From Actinocrispum wychmicini (GTDB taxonomy: Bacteria; Actinomycetota; Actinomycetes; Mycobacteriales; Pseudonocardiaceae), in assembly GCF_004345645.1 (NCBI RefSeq), contig NZ_SLWS01000017.1, positions 124,001-188,000 of the forward strand: DNA of 64,000 nt, in the 5' to 3' direction. How positions within the stretch are numbered: the first letter of the stretch is position 1; every line of letters begins with the position of its first letter. The notes below the pieces were generated by a model. The model searched no databases, was not told the DNA's origin, and was given only the letters and a program-made list of their open reading frames with translations. Of the stretch, positions 25,663 through 34,357 are shown in pieces. Position numbers and translations under genes: made by a program.

Positions 25663-26525
25663 CCGCGCCACGGAGGTTGCGGAGGCGCCCACGGCCGAAG
25701 TGGGCCACCTGGTTCGCGCTCGTCGTACTCGCCTTGGCCCTGGTCACGGCACTGCTTCCGGACGTGATCGCACCGTATGACCCGAACGCCATCGACCTGG
25801 GTGCGGCGCTGCGGCCACCGTCCGGTGACCACTGGCTCGGCACCGACAACAACGGCCGGGACATCGCCAGCCGGATCGTGCACGGCGCCCGGATCTCGTT
25901 GCCGATCGGGTTGTCGGTGGTGCTGTTCTCGACCGTGGTGGGCGGGCTGCTCGGGCTGATCGCCGGGTTCCGCGGCGGCTGGGTGGACGAGGTGATCATG
26001 CGGATCACCGACGTGTTCCTGTCGGTGCCGTACATCCTGCTGCCGATGGTGGTCGTGGTGGCGTTGCAGCCGAGCCTGGTGAACACCACGATCGCGCTGG
26101 CCGTGGTGTGGTGGCCGGCGTACGCCCGGCTGATGCGTGGCCAGGTCGCGTCCGTCCGGCAGTCGCCGTACGTGGCGAGCGCGGTGGTGCTCGGCGCGCC
26201 GACCCGTCGGATCCTGCTGCGGCACGTGCTGCCCAACGCCGCCGGCCCGGTGATCGTCCTGGCCACCATGGATGTCGGATTTGTCATTCTGGCAAGTGCC
26301 GGCCTGGGGTTCCTCGGGCTCGGCGCCCGGCCGCCGACCCCGGAGTGGGGCGTGATGACCAGCGACGGCCTCGGGTTCCTGCTGGACGCCTGGTGGTACT
26401 CGCTGTTCCCCGGACTGGCCATCGCGCTGGTGGTACTGGCGTTCACCGTGCTCGGTGACACCGTGCAGGACCTGATGTCCCCTCAACGGAAAGGACGGAA
26501 ACAGTGGTCGTCGGCATCCGGCTGA
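25659..26525 (+). CDS. ABC transporter permease (DppC-like)
   Basis: A 288-residue second permease. The GTG at 25659 overlaps the DppB-like stop codon. The sequence shows a basic cytoplasmic N-terminus, the family segment HWLGTDNNGRDIASRIVHGA, and the EAA loop QSPYVASAVVLGAPTRRILL, with about six helices. Its 3' end overlaps the start of the flavin oxidoreductase gene by 22 bases, which indicates a single transcript. Confidence 0.92.
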   Translation: MTAPRRLRRRPRPKWATWFALVVLALALVTALLPDVIAPYDPNAIDLGAALRPPSGDHWLGTDNNGRDIASRIVHGARISLPIGLSVVLFSTVVGGLLGLIAGFRGGWVDEVIMRITDVFLSVPYILLPMVVVVALQPSLVNTTIALAVVWWPAYARLMRGQVASVRQSPYVASAVVLGAPTRRILLRHVLPNAAGPVIVLATMDVGFVILASAGLGFLGLGARPPTPEWGVMTSDGLGFLLDAWWYSLFPGLAIALVVLAFTVLGDTVQDLMSPQRKGRKQWSSASG

Positions 26526-27487
26526 CCCAGTTCGTCGGCGGCCCGGCCGAACTGGTGGATCTCGCGGTCACCGCCGAACAGGCGGGGTTCGACCAGGTGT
26601 GGTTCGCGAGCGACCCGTTCATGCTGCACACGTGGGCGCTGTGCGCGGCGGTCGCGCAAACCACGAGTCAGATCCATATCGGCGCTTTGGGGATGAACCC
26701 GGCGACGATCGACCCGTCCGAGATCGCCGCATACCTGGGTACGCTCGATCTGCTGTCCGGCGGCCGTGCGTTGGCGGGCATCGGCGCGCACACTGCTGAC
26801 ATGGTGCCCAGGCTCGGTGTCGACGGCGCCGAGATCCCGGCCCGGACAGCGGAGGCGGTGGGGTTGGTACGGGCGTTGCTGGCGGGTAAGGAGCCGCCCG
26901 AAGGCCGACATTTCCGGTGGGAACCGGGGTGTGCGTTGGGGTTCACACCGCCACGGGCGGACATCCCGTTGTACGTCACCGCGTACGGCGAGCAGTTCCT
27001 GACCGAGGCGGGCGGCTACGGCGACGGGGTGCTGCCGATCCTGTTCCCGCCGGAGACCGCGCCGGAGATCGTGCGCTGGGTACGCGCCGGCGGGGAGGCC
27101 GTGGTGTCTGGCTGTGTGTGGGTGTCGGTGGCGGACGATCCGGCCGTGGCCGGGGACCTGATCCGGCCGACGATCGCGTTCTTCGGCCCGTACCTGTCCG
27201 GCCGGGACCTGGCCCTGGCCGGGCTCACCGAGGCGGACTTCGCCCCGGTCGCGGCGGCGATGCGGACCGGAGGGGTGGACGCCGCCGCCCGGCTGGTCAC
27301 CGACGACATGCTGCGGCTGGCCGTGGTGGGCACGCCGGCCGAGGTCGGCGCCCGCCTGGCCGGGCTGATCGACGCGGGCGTCACCGAGCTGAGTCTGGGC
27401 GGTCCGCTCGGGCCGGACCCGGCCGCGGCGATCCGGCTGCTCGGCACGGAGGTCCTGCCGGCGCTGCGCGGACACCGGGACCGTTAG
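26504..27487 (+). CDS. LLM class flavin-dependent oxidoreductase
   Basis: A 327-residue bacterial luciferase-like (beta/alpha)8-barrel. GTG 26504 is preceded by GGAAAGGACGG. Typical features are an early GFDQVWFASDPFM strand-loop, HIGALGMNP, and LDLLSGGRALAGIGA near residues 80-100. Members use F420 or reduced FMN for hydride transfer or oxygenation. The cofactor cannot be settled from this sequence. Located as the last structural gene of the importer operon, before the XRE-cupin regulator, it probably acts on the imported compound. Confidence 0.87.
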   Translation: MVVGIRLTQFVGGPAELVDLAVTAEQAGFDQVWFASDPFMLHTWALCAAVAQTTSQIHIGALGMNPATIDPSEIAAYLGTLDLLSGGRALAGIGAHTADMVPRLGVDGAEIPARTAEAVGLVRALLAGKEPPEGRHFRWEPGCALGFTPPRADIPLYVTAYGEQFLTEAGGYGDGVLPILFPPETAPEIVRWVRAGGEAVVSGCVWVSVADDPAVAGDLIRPTIAFFGPYLSGRDLALAGLTEADFAPVAAAMRTGGVDAAARLVTDDMLRLAVVGTPAEVGARLAGLIDAGVTELSLGGPLGPDPAAAIRLLGTEVLPALRGHRDR

Positions 27488-27526
27488 TGTTCCCGCTCGT
27501 CAGCGCCCGGGAGACAGGGGAGTGGA

Positions 27527-28063
27527 ATGATCGGCGAACGGATTCGCGAGCTCCGGACCGCGAAGTCGATGACGGCGACCGAACTGGCCAAGGCGGCCGA
27601 CGTGTCGGTCGGCATGATCAGCCAGGTGGAACGGGGGATCACCGACCCCAGCCTGGAGACCGTCCGGCGGATCGCGCGGGTGCTGGACACCCCGGTGTTC
27701 AGCCTGTTCCAGGACGTCGACGCGGAGCCGGTCGCGGTGGTGCGCAGGGACCGCAGGATGGACATCCGGTCCCCGCAGGGCGGCATCGTGTACCAGCGGG
27801 TGTCGTCCGGCGCGGGCAAGATCGAGGTGCTGGAGGGGCTACTGGAGCCGGGCGCGGCGTCGTCGGACACCGGCTGGAGCCACCCGTCCGACGAGTGCGT
27901 GGTGGTGCTCACCGGGCGTCTGGTGGTCGAAGTGGACGGTACCCGGTACGACCTGAAGACCGGCGACAGCGCCACCTTCGACTCCCGCAACCCGCACCGC
28001 TACCTCAACGAGACGAGCAAGCCGGTCCGGTTCCTGCTGGCCGTGACGCCGCCGAGTTACTGA
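27527..28063 (+). CDS. XRE-cupin transcriptional regulator
   Basis: A 178-residue protein with an N-terminal XRE HTH (residues 3-58, MTATELAKAADVSVGMISQV) and a C-terminal cupin barrel (SHPSDECVVVLTGRL to NPHRYLNETSKPV), the PuuR/SutR architecture in which the cupin senses a small molecule. ATG 27527 follows GGGGAGTG. It sits between the importer operon and the enzyme operon and is the most likely protein to bind the CTAAA-N-TTTAG palindromes at the three promoters. The assignment of operator to protein is inference. Confidence 0.9.
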   Translation: MIGERIRELRTAKSMTATELAKAADVSVGMISQVERGITDPSLETVRRIARVLDTPVFSLFQDVDAEPVAVVRRDRRMDIRSPQGGIVYQRVSSGAGKIEVLEGLLEPGAASSDTGWSHPSDECVVVLTGRLVVEVDGTRYDLKTGDSATFDSRNPHRYLNETSKPVRFLLAVTPPSY

Positions 28064-28083
28064 TCTCACTGACCCGGTTCACC

Positions 28084-28139
28084 TTGACTCGACTGGGAGG
28101 CGGTTCTTACCATCGTTTAGTCCTACTAAATGTCTTTAG
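28084..28139 (+). promoter_or_regulatory. enzyme-operon promoter with double operator
   Basis: TTGACT (28084-28089) and TACCAT (28108-28113, 18-base spacer) are plausible promoter boxes. Immediately downstream is TTTAG (28116-28120), then CTAAATGTCTTTAG (28126-28139). The latter has the same CTAAA-N4-TTTAG palindrome as the ABC promoter, and together they give an alternating set of three half-sites. The aminotransferase-like gene starts ten bases later. Confidence 0.6.
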
Positions 28140-28148
28140 CGAGGGCTG

Positions 28149-29285
28149 ATGATCGCGAAACTCACCAGCGACCAGTTCCGGGAGAACTTCCCTGTTCTCG
28201 CCGACACGGTCCACCTGGCCAGCTGCAGCCAGGGCGCGCTGTCCGGCGAACTGCTGACCGCGCTGTCCGAGCTGACCTACAGCATGCGGGAGCACGGCGC
28301 GCCGTGGGCGCAGTGGATGGCTGAGGTCGACGAGGCCCGCCGCCGGTTCGCCGACCTGGTCGGCGCCACCCCCGACGAGATCGCGATCGTGCACTGCGCG
28401 TCCGACGGCGCGTACCAGATCGCGTCCACAAAGGACTGGTCGAGTCGACCCACGATCGTCACCACCGACATGGAGTTCCCGTCGGTCGGGCACGTGTGGG
28501 TGGCGCAGGCGGCCCGTGGCGCCCAGGTGGTGCACGTTCCGGAACGGGCCGCGACGGTCGACCCGGACGAACTCGTCGCGGCGATCGACGAACGCACCGG
28601 CCTGGTGTCGGTGCCCATCGCGTCCTACCGCAACGGCGCCCGGATGCCCGTCGAAGCCGCGGTGGCCCGTGCGCGTGAAGTGGGCGCGAAGGTGTTCGTC
28701 GACGCCTACCAGGCGATGGGGGTGCTCCCGGTCGACGTACGGGAGCTGGGCTGCGACTACCTCGTGTCCGGGGCGTTGAAGTACATGCTCGGCCTGCCCG
28801 GGGTCGCCTTCCTCTACGCCAGGGACGGCGTCGCCGACGATCTGCCGCCGCAGCTGACCGGCTGGTTCGGCCGGGTGGACCCGTTCCGGTTCGACCCGCG
28901 GACGGTCGACTACCCGACCCAGGCCCGCCGGTTCGAGACCGGCACACCGGGCATCCCGGCCGTGTACGCGGCCAACGCCGGCATGCGCCTGCTGTCCAGA
29001 GTGGACATGAAGGAGGTCGGCGGGCACGTCGTCGACCTGGCCAGGCTCACCGGCGAACGGCTGCTCGCGGCGGGCGAACGGCTGTGGGCGCCGCCGACCG
29101 GACTGGGCCCGCAGGTCGCCCTGGTCGACGACGACCCTGACCGACTGGCCGGCTACCTGGCCAGCCGCCGGATCGCGACCGCGCCGCGCGGGAACGTGCT
29201 GCGGCTGTCGTTCCACTACTTCACCAACGAGTCCGATGTGGACGCCGTGTGCGCGGCGATCGCGGACTACCGTACTGAGAACTGA
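28149..29285 (+). CDS. class V aminotransferase-fold PLP enzyme
   Basis: A 378-residue fold-type I enzyme of the NifS/kynureninase/isopenicillin-epimerase superfamily. The Asp contacting the PLP ring is in KVFVDAYQAMG, and the Schiff-base lysine is Lys211 in SGALKYMLG. A substrate-arginine region is seen near RRFETGTPGIP. Superfamily members catalyse desulfuration, C-C cleavage, racemisation or transamination, so the reaction is open. It heads the six-gene enzyme operon behind the operator-bearing promoter. The downstream cyclase (formamidase-like) and aryl-CoA-ligase-like genes make a kynureninase-like C-C cleavage one possibility. Confidence 0.85.
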   Translation: MIAKLTSDQFRENFPVLADTVHLASCSQGALSGELLTALSELTYSMREHGAPWAQWMAEVDEARRRFADLVGATPDEIAIVHCASDGAYQIASTKDWSSRPTIVTTDMEFPSVGHVWVAQAARGAQVVHVPERAATVDPDELVAAIDERTGLVSVPIASYRNGARMPVEAAVARAREVGAKVFVDAYQAMGVLPVDVRELGCDYLVSGALKYMLGLPGVAFLYARDGVADDLPPQLTGWFGRVDPFRFDPRTVDYPTQARRFETGTPGIPAVYAANAGMRLLSRVDMKEVGGHVVDLARLTGERLLAAGERLWAPPTGLGPQVALVDDDPDRLAGYLASRRIATAPRGNVLRLSFHYFTNESDVDAVCAAIADYRTEN

Positions 29286-29294
29286 GGAGAACCC

Positions 29295-29723
29295 GTGCTG
29301 CACGTCCGCAAGACCTCCAGGGCCCGCTGGCAAGGGCCGGCTTCCACCGGGTCCGGCACGCTCAGCCTGGGCCGGCGGGGCCCGGACCTGCCGTTCAGCC
29401 TGCGCAGCCGGGTCGGCGACGAGCCGGCGACCAACCCGGAGGAGCTGCTCGGCTCCGCGCTGGCGGGCTGTTTCGCGATGTCGTTGGCGAACCTGTGTGA
29501 GGAGCGGGGAACGCCGGCCGAGTCCATCGACGCCACCGCGCTCGTGCACCTGGTGCAGACCGACGAAGGTTTCCGGATCCCCACGATCGAGCTGTCCTGC
29601 ACGGTCAGCGTGCCCGGACTGGCCGACGAGGTCGTTCGTGAGCTGGCCGAGCAGGCCGAACGCACCTGCCCGGTCCGGTTGCTCTACAACGCCGACGTCA
29701 CCCTGAAGGTCGAGGTGTCATGA
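29295..29723 (+). CDS. OsmC family protein
   Basis: A 142-residue protein of the OsmC/Ohr fold. The conserved Cys of the active site is in LAGCFAMSLA, and the second in RTCPVRLLYNAD, so the peroxidatic pair is present. The early segment RARWQG plus NPEELLGSALAGCF identifies the OsmC rather than the Ohr branch. Family members reduce organic hydroperoxides using thiols. The gene begins nine bases after the PLP enzyme and overlaps the bicupin gene, so it may protect against peroxides produced by the pathway's flavin enzyme (inference). Confidence 0.9.
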   Translation: MLHVRKTSRARWQGPASTGSGTLSLGRRGPDLPFSLRSRVGDEPATNPEELLGSALAGCFAMSLANLCEERGTPAESIDATALVHLVQTDEGFRIPTIELSCTVSVPGLADEVVRELAEQAERTCPVRLLYNADVTLKVEVS

Positions 29724-30415
29724 GCAAGGTCTTCCACTACCGCGACGTCACACCGTCTCAAGTAGACACTATCGCCGTGCACGAGACACACCAAGACGAT
29801 GCGAACGGCTTACATCAGGCCATCTACCGGTGCCTGCCGGGCAGGTCGAGTTCACGGTCACCCGGCGAAGGACGCCTGGAGACGCTGTACGTGCTGTCTG
29901 GAACGGGAACGCTGCATCGCGAGGACGGTGACCATCCGCTGCGGCCGGAGTTGGCGTCGCTCATCGTCGGCAAGGACTCGTACGAGATCACTGCTCTCGA
30001 AGAGATGGTGCTGGTGTCGGTGTCCGCCGACGTCCAGCCGTCGGTCGAGTGCGGCGACTACCGGGCGACCGTGGACCTCGCCGACCAGTCCACTCAGGAC
30101 GCCGTGAGCCAGCGCGAGTACCAGGTGCTGTTCGACCCGGCTGTCGGATGCTCAGGCGTGACGCAGTTCCTCGGCTACATCCCGACGATCCGCACGCCGA
30201 TGCACTACCACCCGTACAGCGAGATGGCGTTCGTGGTGGGCGGGTCCGGCCGGGTGGAGATCGCCGGGGAGACGTCCACGCTCACCCCCGGCAGCTGCTT
30301 CTACCTGCCCGCGGGCGTGCACCACCGGGTCGAGAACCTGGACACCGGGTTCCTCCGGCTGCTCGGCGTGTTCACCCCGGCCGGCAGCCCGTCGCAGAAC
30401 ATCCCGGTCGAGTAA
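29720..30415 (+). CDS. bicupin protein
   Basis: A 231-residue protein with two cupin barrels. The first (YVLSGTGTLHRED) lacks an obvious HxH metal motif. The second has PMHYHPYSEMAFVVGGSGRV and PAGVHHRVEN, giving the H-x-H...E...H metal site of cupins. It could be a dioxygenase, isomerase or sensor; the single intact metal site favours one active barrel. The ATG overlaps the OsmC stop (ATGA), and its TAA overlaps the ligase ATG. Confidence 0.85.
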   Translation: MSKVFHYRDVTPSQVDTIAVHETHQDDANGLHQAIYRCLPGRSSSRSPGEGRLETLYVLSGTGTLHREDGDHPLRPELASLIVGKDSYEITALEEMVLVSVSADVQPSVECGDYRATVDLADQSTQDAVSQREYQVLFDPAVGCSGVTQFLGYIPTIRTPMHYHPYSEMAFVVGGSGRVEIAGETSTLTPGSCFYLPAGVHHRVENLDTGFLRLLGVFTPAGSPSQNIPVE

Positions 30416-31980
30416 TGACCGCGCACGTCGACACCTTCTGTGCGGACCACCTGCCACCGCGATCCGAGTGGCCGGAGTTCCGGTTCGCCCTGCCTGAACT
30501 GTCCTATCCGGACACGTTGAACTGCGCACGGGTGTTGTTGGAGGACACCATCGAACGGTTCGGACCGGACCGGCGGTGCCTGGTGTCGCCCGAGCTGACG
30601 TGGTCGTACGGCGACCTCCTGCGGCACGCCAACCAGGTCGCGCACGTCCTCGTGGCGGACTACGGAATCGTCCCCGGCAACCGGGTTCTGTTGCGGGCGC
30701 CCAACAACCCGTGGCTGGTCGCCTGCTGGTTCGGCGTGCTGCGCGCCGGCGCGGTCGCTGTCACCACCATGTCGTTGTTACGGTCGGGCGAGCTGCGGGC
30801 GATCGCGGAGGTCTGCCGGCCGTCCTTGGCGTTGTGCGATCCGCGGTTCACCGACGGTGTCGACCTGCCGTTGCTGGACTTCGACGAGCTGGCGGCTCGA
30901 TGCGCCGACAAGCCGGCGGAGTTCGAGCCGGTCGCCACCGCGGCCGACGACGTGGCGTTGTTGGCGTTCACCTCGGGCACCACTGGGAAACCCAAGGCGA
31001 CCATGCACTTCCACCGGGACGTGCTGGCCAACTCGGACACGTTCGCCCGTCATGTCCTCAAACCCGAACCGGACGACCTGTTCACCGGCACCCCGCCGAT
31101 CGCGTTCACGTTCGGCCTTGGCGGCCTGGTGGTGTTCCCGCTGCACGTGGGCGCGGCGACGCTGCTGCTGGAGCGGGCCACCCCGGCCGAGCTCGCCGAA
31201 GCTGTGCGGGACAACGGCGTTTCGGTGTTGTTCACCGCACCCACCGCATACCGTTCGATGCTGGCCAACGGGTTGGCGGACCGGCTCACGGGCCTGCGCC
31301 GGTGCGTTTCCGCGGGCGAGGCGCTCTCCCGCTCGCTGTGGCAGGACTTCTTCGACACCACCGGAATCCGGCTCATCGACGGGATCGGCGCCACCGAGTT
31401 GCTGCACATCTTCATCGCCGCGGCCGACGACGACATCCGGCCCGGCTCGACCGGCCGCGCGGTCCCCGGCTACGAAGCCGCCGTGCTCGACGCCAACGGC
31501 CGGCCGGTGCCGGACGGGATGCCGGGGCGACTGGCGGTGAAAGGCCCGACCGGGTGCCGGTACCTGGCCGACCCCCGACAACGCGACTACGTGCGCGACG
31601 GGTGGAACATCACGGGCGACACCTACGTCCGCGACCGGGACGGCTACTTCTGGTACCAGGCCCGCAGCGATGACATGATCATCTCGTCCGGGTACAACAT
31701 CGCCGGGCCGGAGGTGGAGGAGGCCCTGCTGGGGCATGCCGACGTGGCCGAGTGCGGCGTGGTCGGGATGCCGGACGAGGAGCGAGGGAGCCTGGTGACC
31801 GCGTACGTCGTGCTCCGCGCGGGAGTGACCGGCGACGACAGGAAGGTCAAGGAGTTGCAGGACTTCGTCAAGCAACGGATCGCGCCGTACAAGTATCCGC
31901 GCGTGGTGCGGTTCCTCGACGCCCTGCCGCGGACGTCCACCGGTAAGGTCCAGCGTTTCCGGCTTCGCCAACTGGGATAG
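30415..31980 (+). CDS. AMP-dependent acyl/aryl-CoA ligase (benzoate/2-aminobenzoate-CoA ligase-like)
   Basis: A 521-residue ANL-superfamily enzyme. The ATP-binding motif is LAFTSGTTGKPKATMHFHRD. It has DGIGATELLHIF (A5), DMIISSGYNIAGPEVEEAL (A8 hinge) and the catalytic lysine in RTSTGKVQRFRLR near the C-terminus. The GATE-LLHIF motif and the MHFHRD extension are typical of benzoate- and aminobenzoate-CoA ligases, so an aromatic carboxylate is the best guess. The ATG overlaps the TAA of the bicupin gene. It would activate a carboxylic acid for the following enzymes. Confidence 0.87.
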   Translation: MTAHVDTFCADHLPPRSEWPEFRFALPELSYPDTLNCARVLLEDTIERFGPDRRCLVSPELTWSYGDLLRHANQVAHVLVADYGIVPGNRVLLRAPNNPWLVACWFGVLRAGAVAVTTMSLLRSGELRAIAEVCRPSLALCDPRFTDGVDLPLLDFDELAARCADKPAEFEPVATAADDVALLAFTSGTTGKPKATMHFHRDVLANSDTFARHVLKPEPDDLFTGTPPIAFTFGLGGLVVFPLHVGAATLLLERATPAELAEAVRDNGVSVLFTAPTAYRSMLANGLADRLTGLRRCVSAGEALSRSLWQDFFDTTGIRLIDGIGATELLHIFIAAADDDIRPGSTGRAVPGYEAAVLDANGRPVPDGMPGRLAVKGPTGCRYLADPRQRDYVRDGWNITGDTYVRDRDGYFWYQARSDDMIISSGYNIAGPEVEEALLGHADVAECGVVGMPDEERGSLVTAYVVLRAGVTGDDRKVKELQDFVKQRIAPYKYPRVVRFLDALPRTSTGKVQRFRLRQLG

Positions 31981-31989
31981 GAGCGACAC

Positions 31990-32751
31990 ATGGCAGTTCT
32001 CGAGAACCTGCTCGACGCACTGGGCACCGGCCAGGTGGAGGTCGTCGACCTGACCGCCCCGCTGCACTCGGGGACCCCGTTGCTGCAGTTGCCCGAGCCG
32101 TTCGCGAACACGATCTCGTTCCGGCTGGAGGAGATCAGCCGGTACGACGACCGCGGCCCGGCGTGGTACTGGAACGACATCCACACCGGCGAGCACACCG
32201 GCACCCACTTCGACGCGCCCGTGCACTGGGTGACCGCGCGGGACGGCCAGGACGTGTCGCAGGTTTCGCCACGTACCCTGATCGCGCCCGCGGCGGTGCT
32301 CGACTTCGCCGACCAGGCCGCCGCGGATCCGGACTTCCTGCTGGAGATCGAGCACGTCAAGGCCTGGGAGAGCGAGCACGGCGCGTTGCCGGCCGGCGGC
32401 TGGCTGCTGTACCGGACCGGGTGGGACGCCCGCGGCGAGGACCAGGCGGAGTTCCTCAACCAGGGGCACAGCCCGGGGATCTCGGTGGCGTGCGCCAAGT
32501 GGCTCGCGGAGGAGACGCCGGTTATCGGTGTCGGTGTGGAGACGGTCGGCACGGACGCCGGCGCCGCCCACTCGTTCGAGCCCGCGTTCCCGTGCCACTC
32601 GTTCTTGCTGGGGGCCGGCAAGTACGGCCTGACCCAGCTACGGAATCTGGCCGCGTTGCCGCCGACCGGCGTGGTGGTGCTCGCGGCGCCGCTGCCGATC
32701 GTGGGCGGCTCGGGCAGCCCGACACGGGTGTTGGCCCTGGTCGAGCGATGA
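31990..32751 (+). CDS. cyclase family protein (kynurenine formamidase-like metal hydrolase)
   Basis: A 253-residue protein with the cyclase-family zinc motif GEHTGTHFDAPVHW (about residues 66-79), preceded by VVDLTAPLHSGTP. This HxGTHxDxPxH pattern is shared by bacterial kynurenine formamidase and isatin hydrolase. The conserved metal ligands are intact. It would hydrolyse an amide, formamide or lactam ring. Its stop overlaps the ATG of the ThDP enzyme. With the class V PLP enzyme and aryl-CoA ligase it suggests degradation of a kynurenine- or isatin-like aromatic, though this is inference. Confidence 0.88.
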   Translation: MAVLENLLDALGTGQVEVVDLTAPLHSGTPLLQLPEPFANTISFRLEEISRYDDRGPAWYWNDIHTGEHTGTHFDAPVHWVTARDGQDVSQVSPRTLIAPAAVLDFADQAAADPDFLLEIEHVKAWESEHGALPAGGWLLYRTGWDARGEDQAEFLNQGHSPGISVACAKWLAEETPVIGVGVETVGTDAGAAHSFEPAFPCHSFLLGAGKYGLTQLRNLAALPPTGVVVLAAPLPIVGGSGSPTRVLALVER

Positions 32752-34352
32752 CGGTCGCGGAGGCGGTCGGCAAGGCGCTCGCGCAGCTCGGTGTCGACCA
32801 CGTCTTCGGCGTGGTCGGCAGCGGGAACTTCCACGTCACCAACGCCCTTGTGGCCGGTGGCGCGCGGTTCGTGGCGGCACGGCACGAGGGCGGCGCGGCG
32901 ACGATGGCCGACGCGTACGCCCGCACCAGCGGGAAGCTCGGTGTGTTGTCGGTGCACCAGGGCCCCGGGCTGACCAACGCGATGACCGGGATCACCGAGG
33001 CGGCCAAGAGCGGGACGCCGCTCATCGTCCTGGCGGCGGAGGCGACCGCGCGGCGTTCGAACTTCTTCGTGGACCAGGCTTCCTTGGCCACCGCGGTCGG
33101 CGCGGTTCCGCTCCGGGTTCGAGCGGAGAGCGTGTACGAGGATGTCGCGCGGGCGGTTCGGCTGGCCCGGGAGAACCGGACAGTACTGCTCAATCTCCCG
33201 CTGGACGTCCAGCGGGAGCCCGCCGCCGGGACTCTGCCGGATCTGCCGGTCGCCACACGCTCGCCAGTGGACGTCACGGAGTTGGCCTCGTTGCTGGCAA
33301 AGGCGCAACGGCCGGTGTTCGTGGCAGGGCGAGGATCCCGGCACGCCGCCGCGGAACTGGCGGAACTGGCGTCGCACTGTGGCGCGTTGCTGGCGACTTC
33401 GGCGGTCGCCAACGGCCTGTTCGCTGGAAACCCGTGGTCAGTGGGCATTTCGGGCGGGTTCGCCACGCCGCTCGCGGTGGAGCTGATCACCGGGGCCGAC
33501 CTGATCGTCGGGTTCGGGTGCGGGCTGAACATGTGGACCATGCGGCACGGCACGTTGATCGGCCCGGACGCGCGGGTCGCTCAGGTCGACGTGAATCCCG
33601 ACGCGATCGGCGCCCATCGGCCGGTGCACGTCGGTGTCGTCGGCGACGTGGGCGCGGTCGCCGAGGCACTGCTGGACGTTGTCGCCCCCGCGCCCGGCTA
33701 CCGGACGGCCGAAGTGGCGGCCCGGCTCGCCAAGGAAGGACGTTGGCGGGACGTGCCGTTCACCGACGAGTCCGACGGCGACCGCATCGATCCGCGGACC
33801 CTGTCGATCCGGCTGGACGACCTGCTGCCGGCGGACCGCGTGGTCGGCGTCGACTCGGGCAACTTCATGGGCTACCCGAGCGGGTACCTGGCCGTGCCGG
33901 ACGAGCTCGGCTTCTGTTTCACCCAGGCGTTCCAGTCGATCGGCCTTGGCCTGGCCACCACCATCGGCGCGGCCCTCGCCCAACCGCACCGCCTGCCCGT
34001 CGCCGCGCTCGGCGACGGCGGCGCCCTGATGAGCATCGCCGACCTCGAGACCGTGGTCCGGCTCGGCCTGCCGATGGTCATCGTGGTCTACAACGACGCT
34101 GGCTACGGCGCCGAAGTGCACCATTTCGGGCCGCAAGGGCACGTTCTGGACACCGTCCGGTTCCCCGACACGGACATCGCGGCGATCGGTCGGGGATTCG
34201 GCTGCGACGGCCTGACCGTGCGGCGACCCGAGGATCTGACCGGACTGACCGCCTGGCTGGCCGGGGCCAGGGACAAGCCAGTGGTGATCGACGCCAAAGT
34301 CACCGCCGACCACGGTTCCTGGTGGCTGGAGGAGGCGTTCCAGGGGCACTGA
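32748..34352 (+). CDS. thiamine-diphosphate-dependent enzyme (acetolactate synthase/benzoylformate decarboxylase-like)
   Basis: A 534-residue protein with three ThDP-enzyme domains. The activating Glu lies in AARHEGGAATMADAYAR (~residue 47). The central domain has VFVAGRGSR. The ThDP/Mg2+ motif runs from GDGGALMSIADLET to YNDAGYG. The overall type is that of acetolactate synthase-like and benzoylformate decarboxylase-like enzymes that decarboxylate 2-oxo acids. It is the last gene of the operon, stops five bases before the convergent STAND gene, and starts inside the cyclase stop codon. Confidence 0.9.
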   Translation: MTVAEAVGKALAQLGVDHVFGVVGSGNFHVTNALVAGGARFVAARHEGGAATMADAYARTSGKLGVLSVHQGPGLTNAMTGITEAAKSGTPLIVLAAEATARRSNFFVDQASLATAVGAVPLRVRAESVYEDVARAVRLARENRTVLLNLPLDVQREPAAGTLPDLPVATRSPVDVTELASLLAKAQRPVFVAGRGSRHAAAELAELASHCGALLATSAVANGLFAGNPWSVGISGGFATPLAVELITGADLIVGFGCGLNMWTMRHGTLIGPDARVAQVDVNPDAIGAHRPVHVGVVGDVGAVAEALLDVVAPAPGYRTAEVAARLAKEGRWRDVPFTDESDGDRIDPRTLSIRLDDLLPADRVVGVDSGNFMGYPSGYLAVPDELGFCFTQAFQSIGLGLATTIGAALAQPHRLPVAALGDGGALMSIADLETVVRLGLPMVIVVYNDAGYGAEVHHFGPQGHVLDTVRFPDTDIAAIGRGFGCDGLTVRRPEDLTGLTAWLAGARDKPVVIDAKVTADHGSWWLEEAFQGH

Positions 34353-34357
34353 CACGC

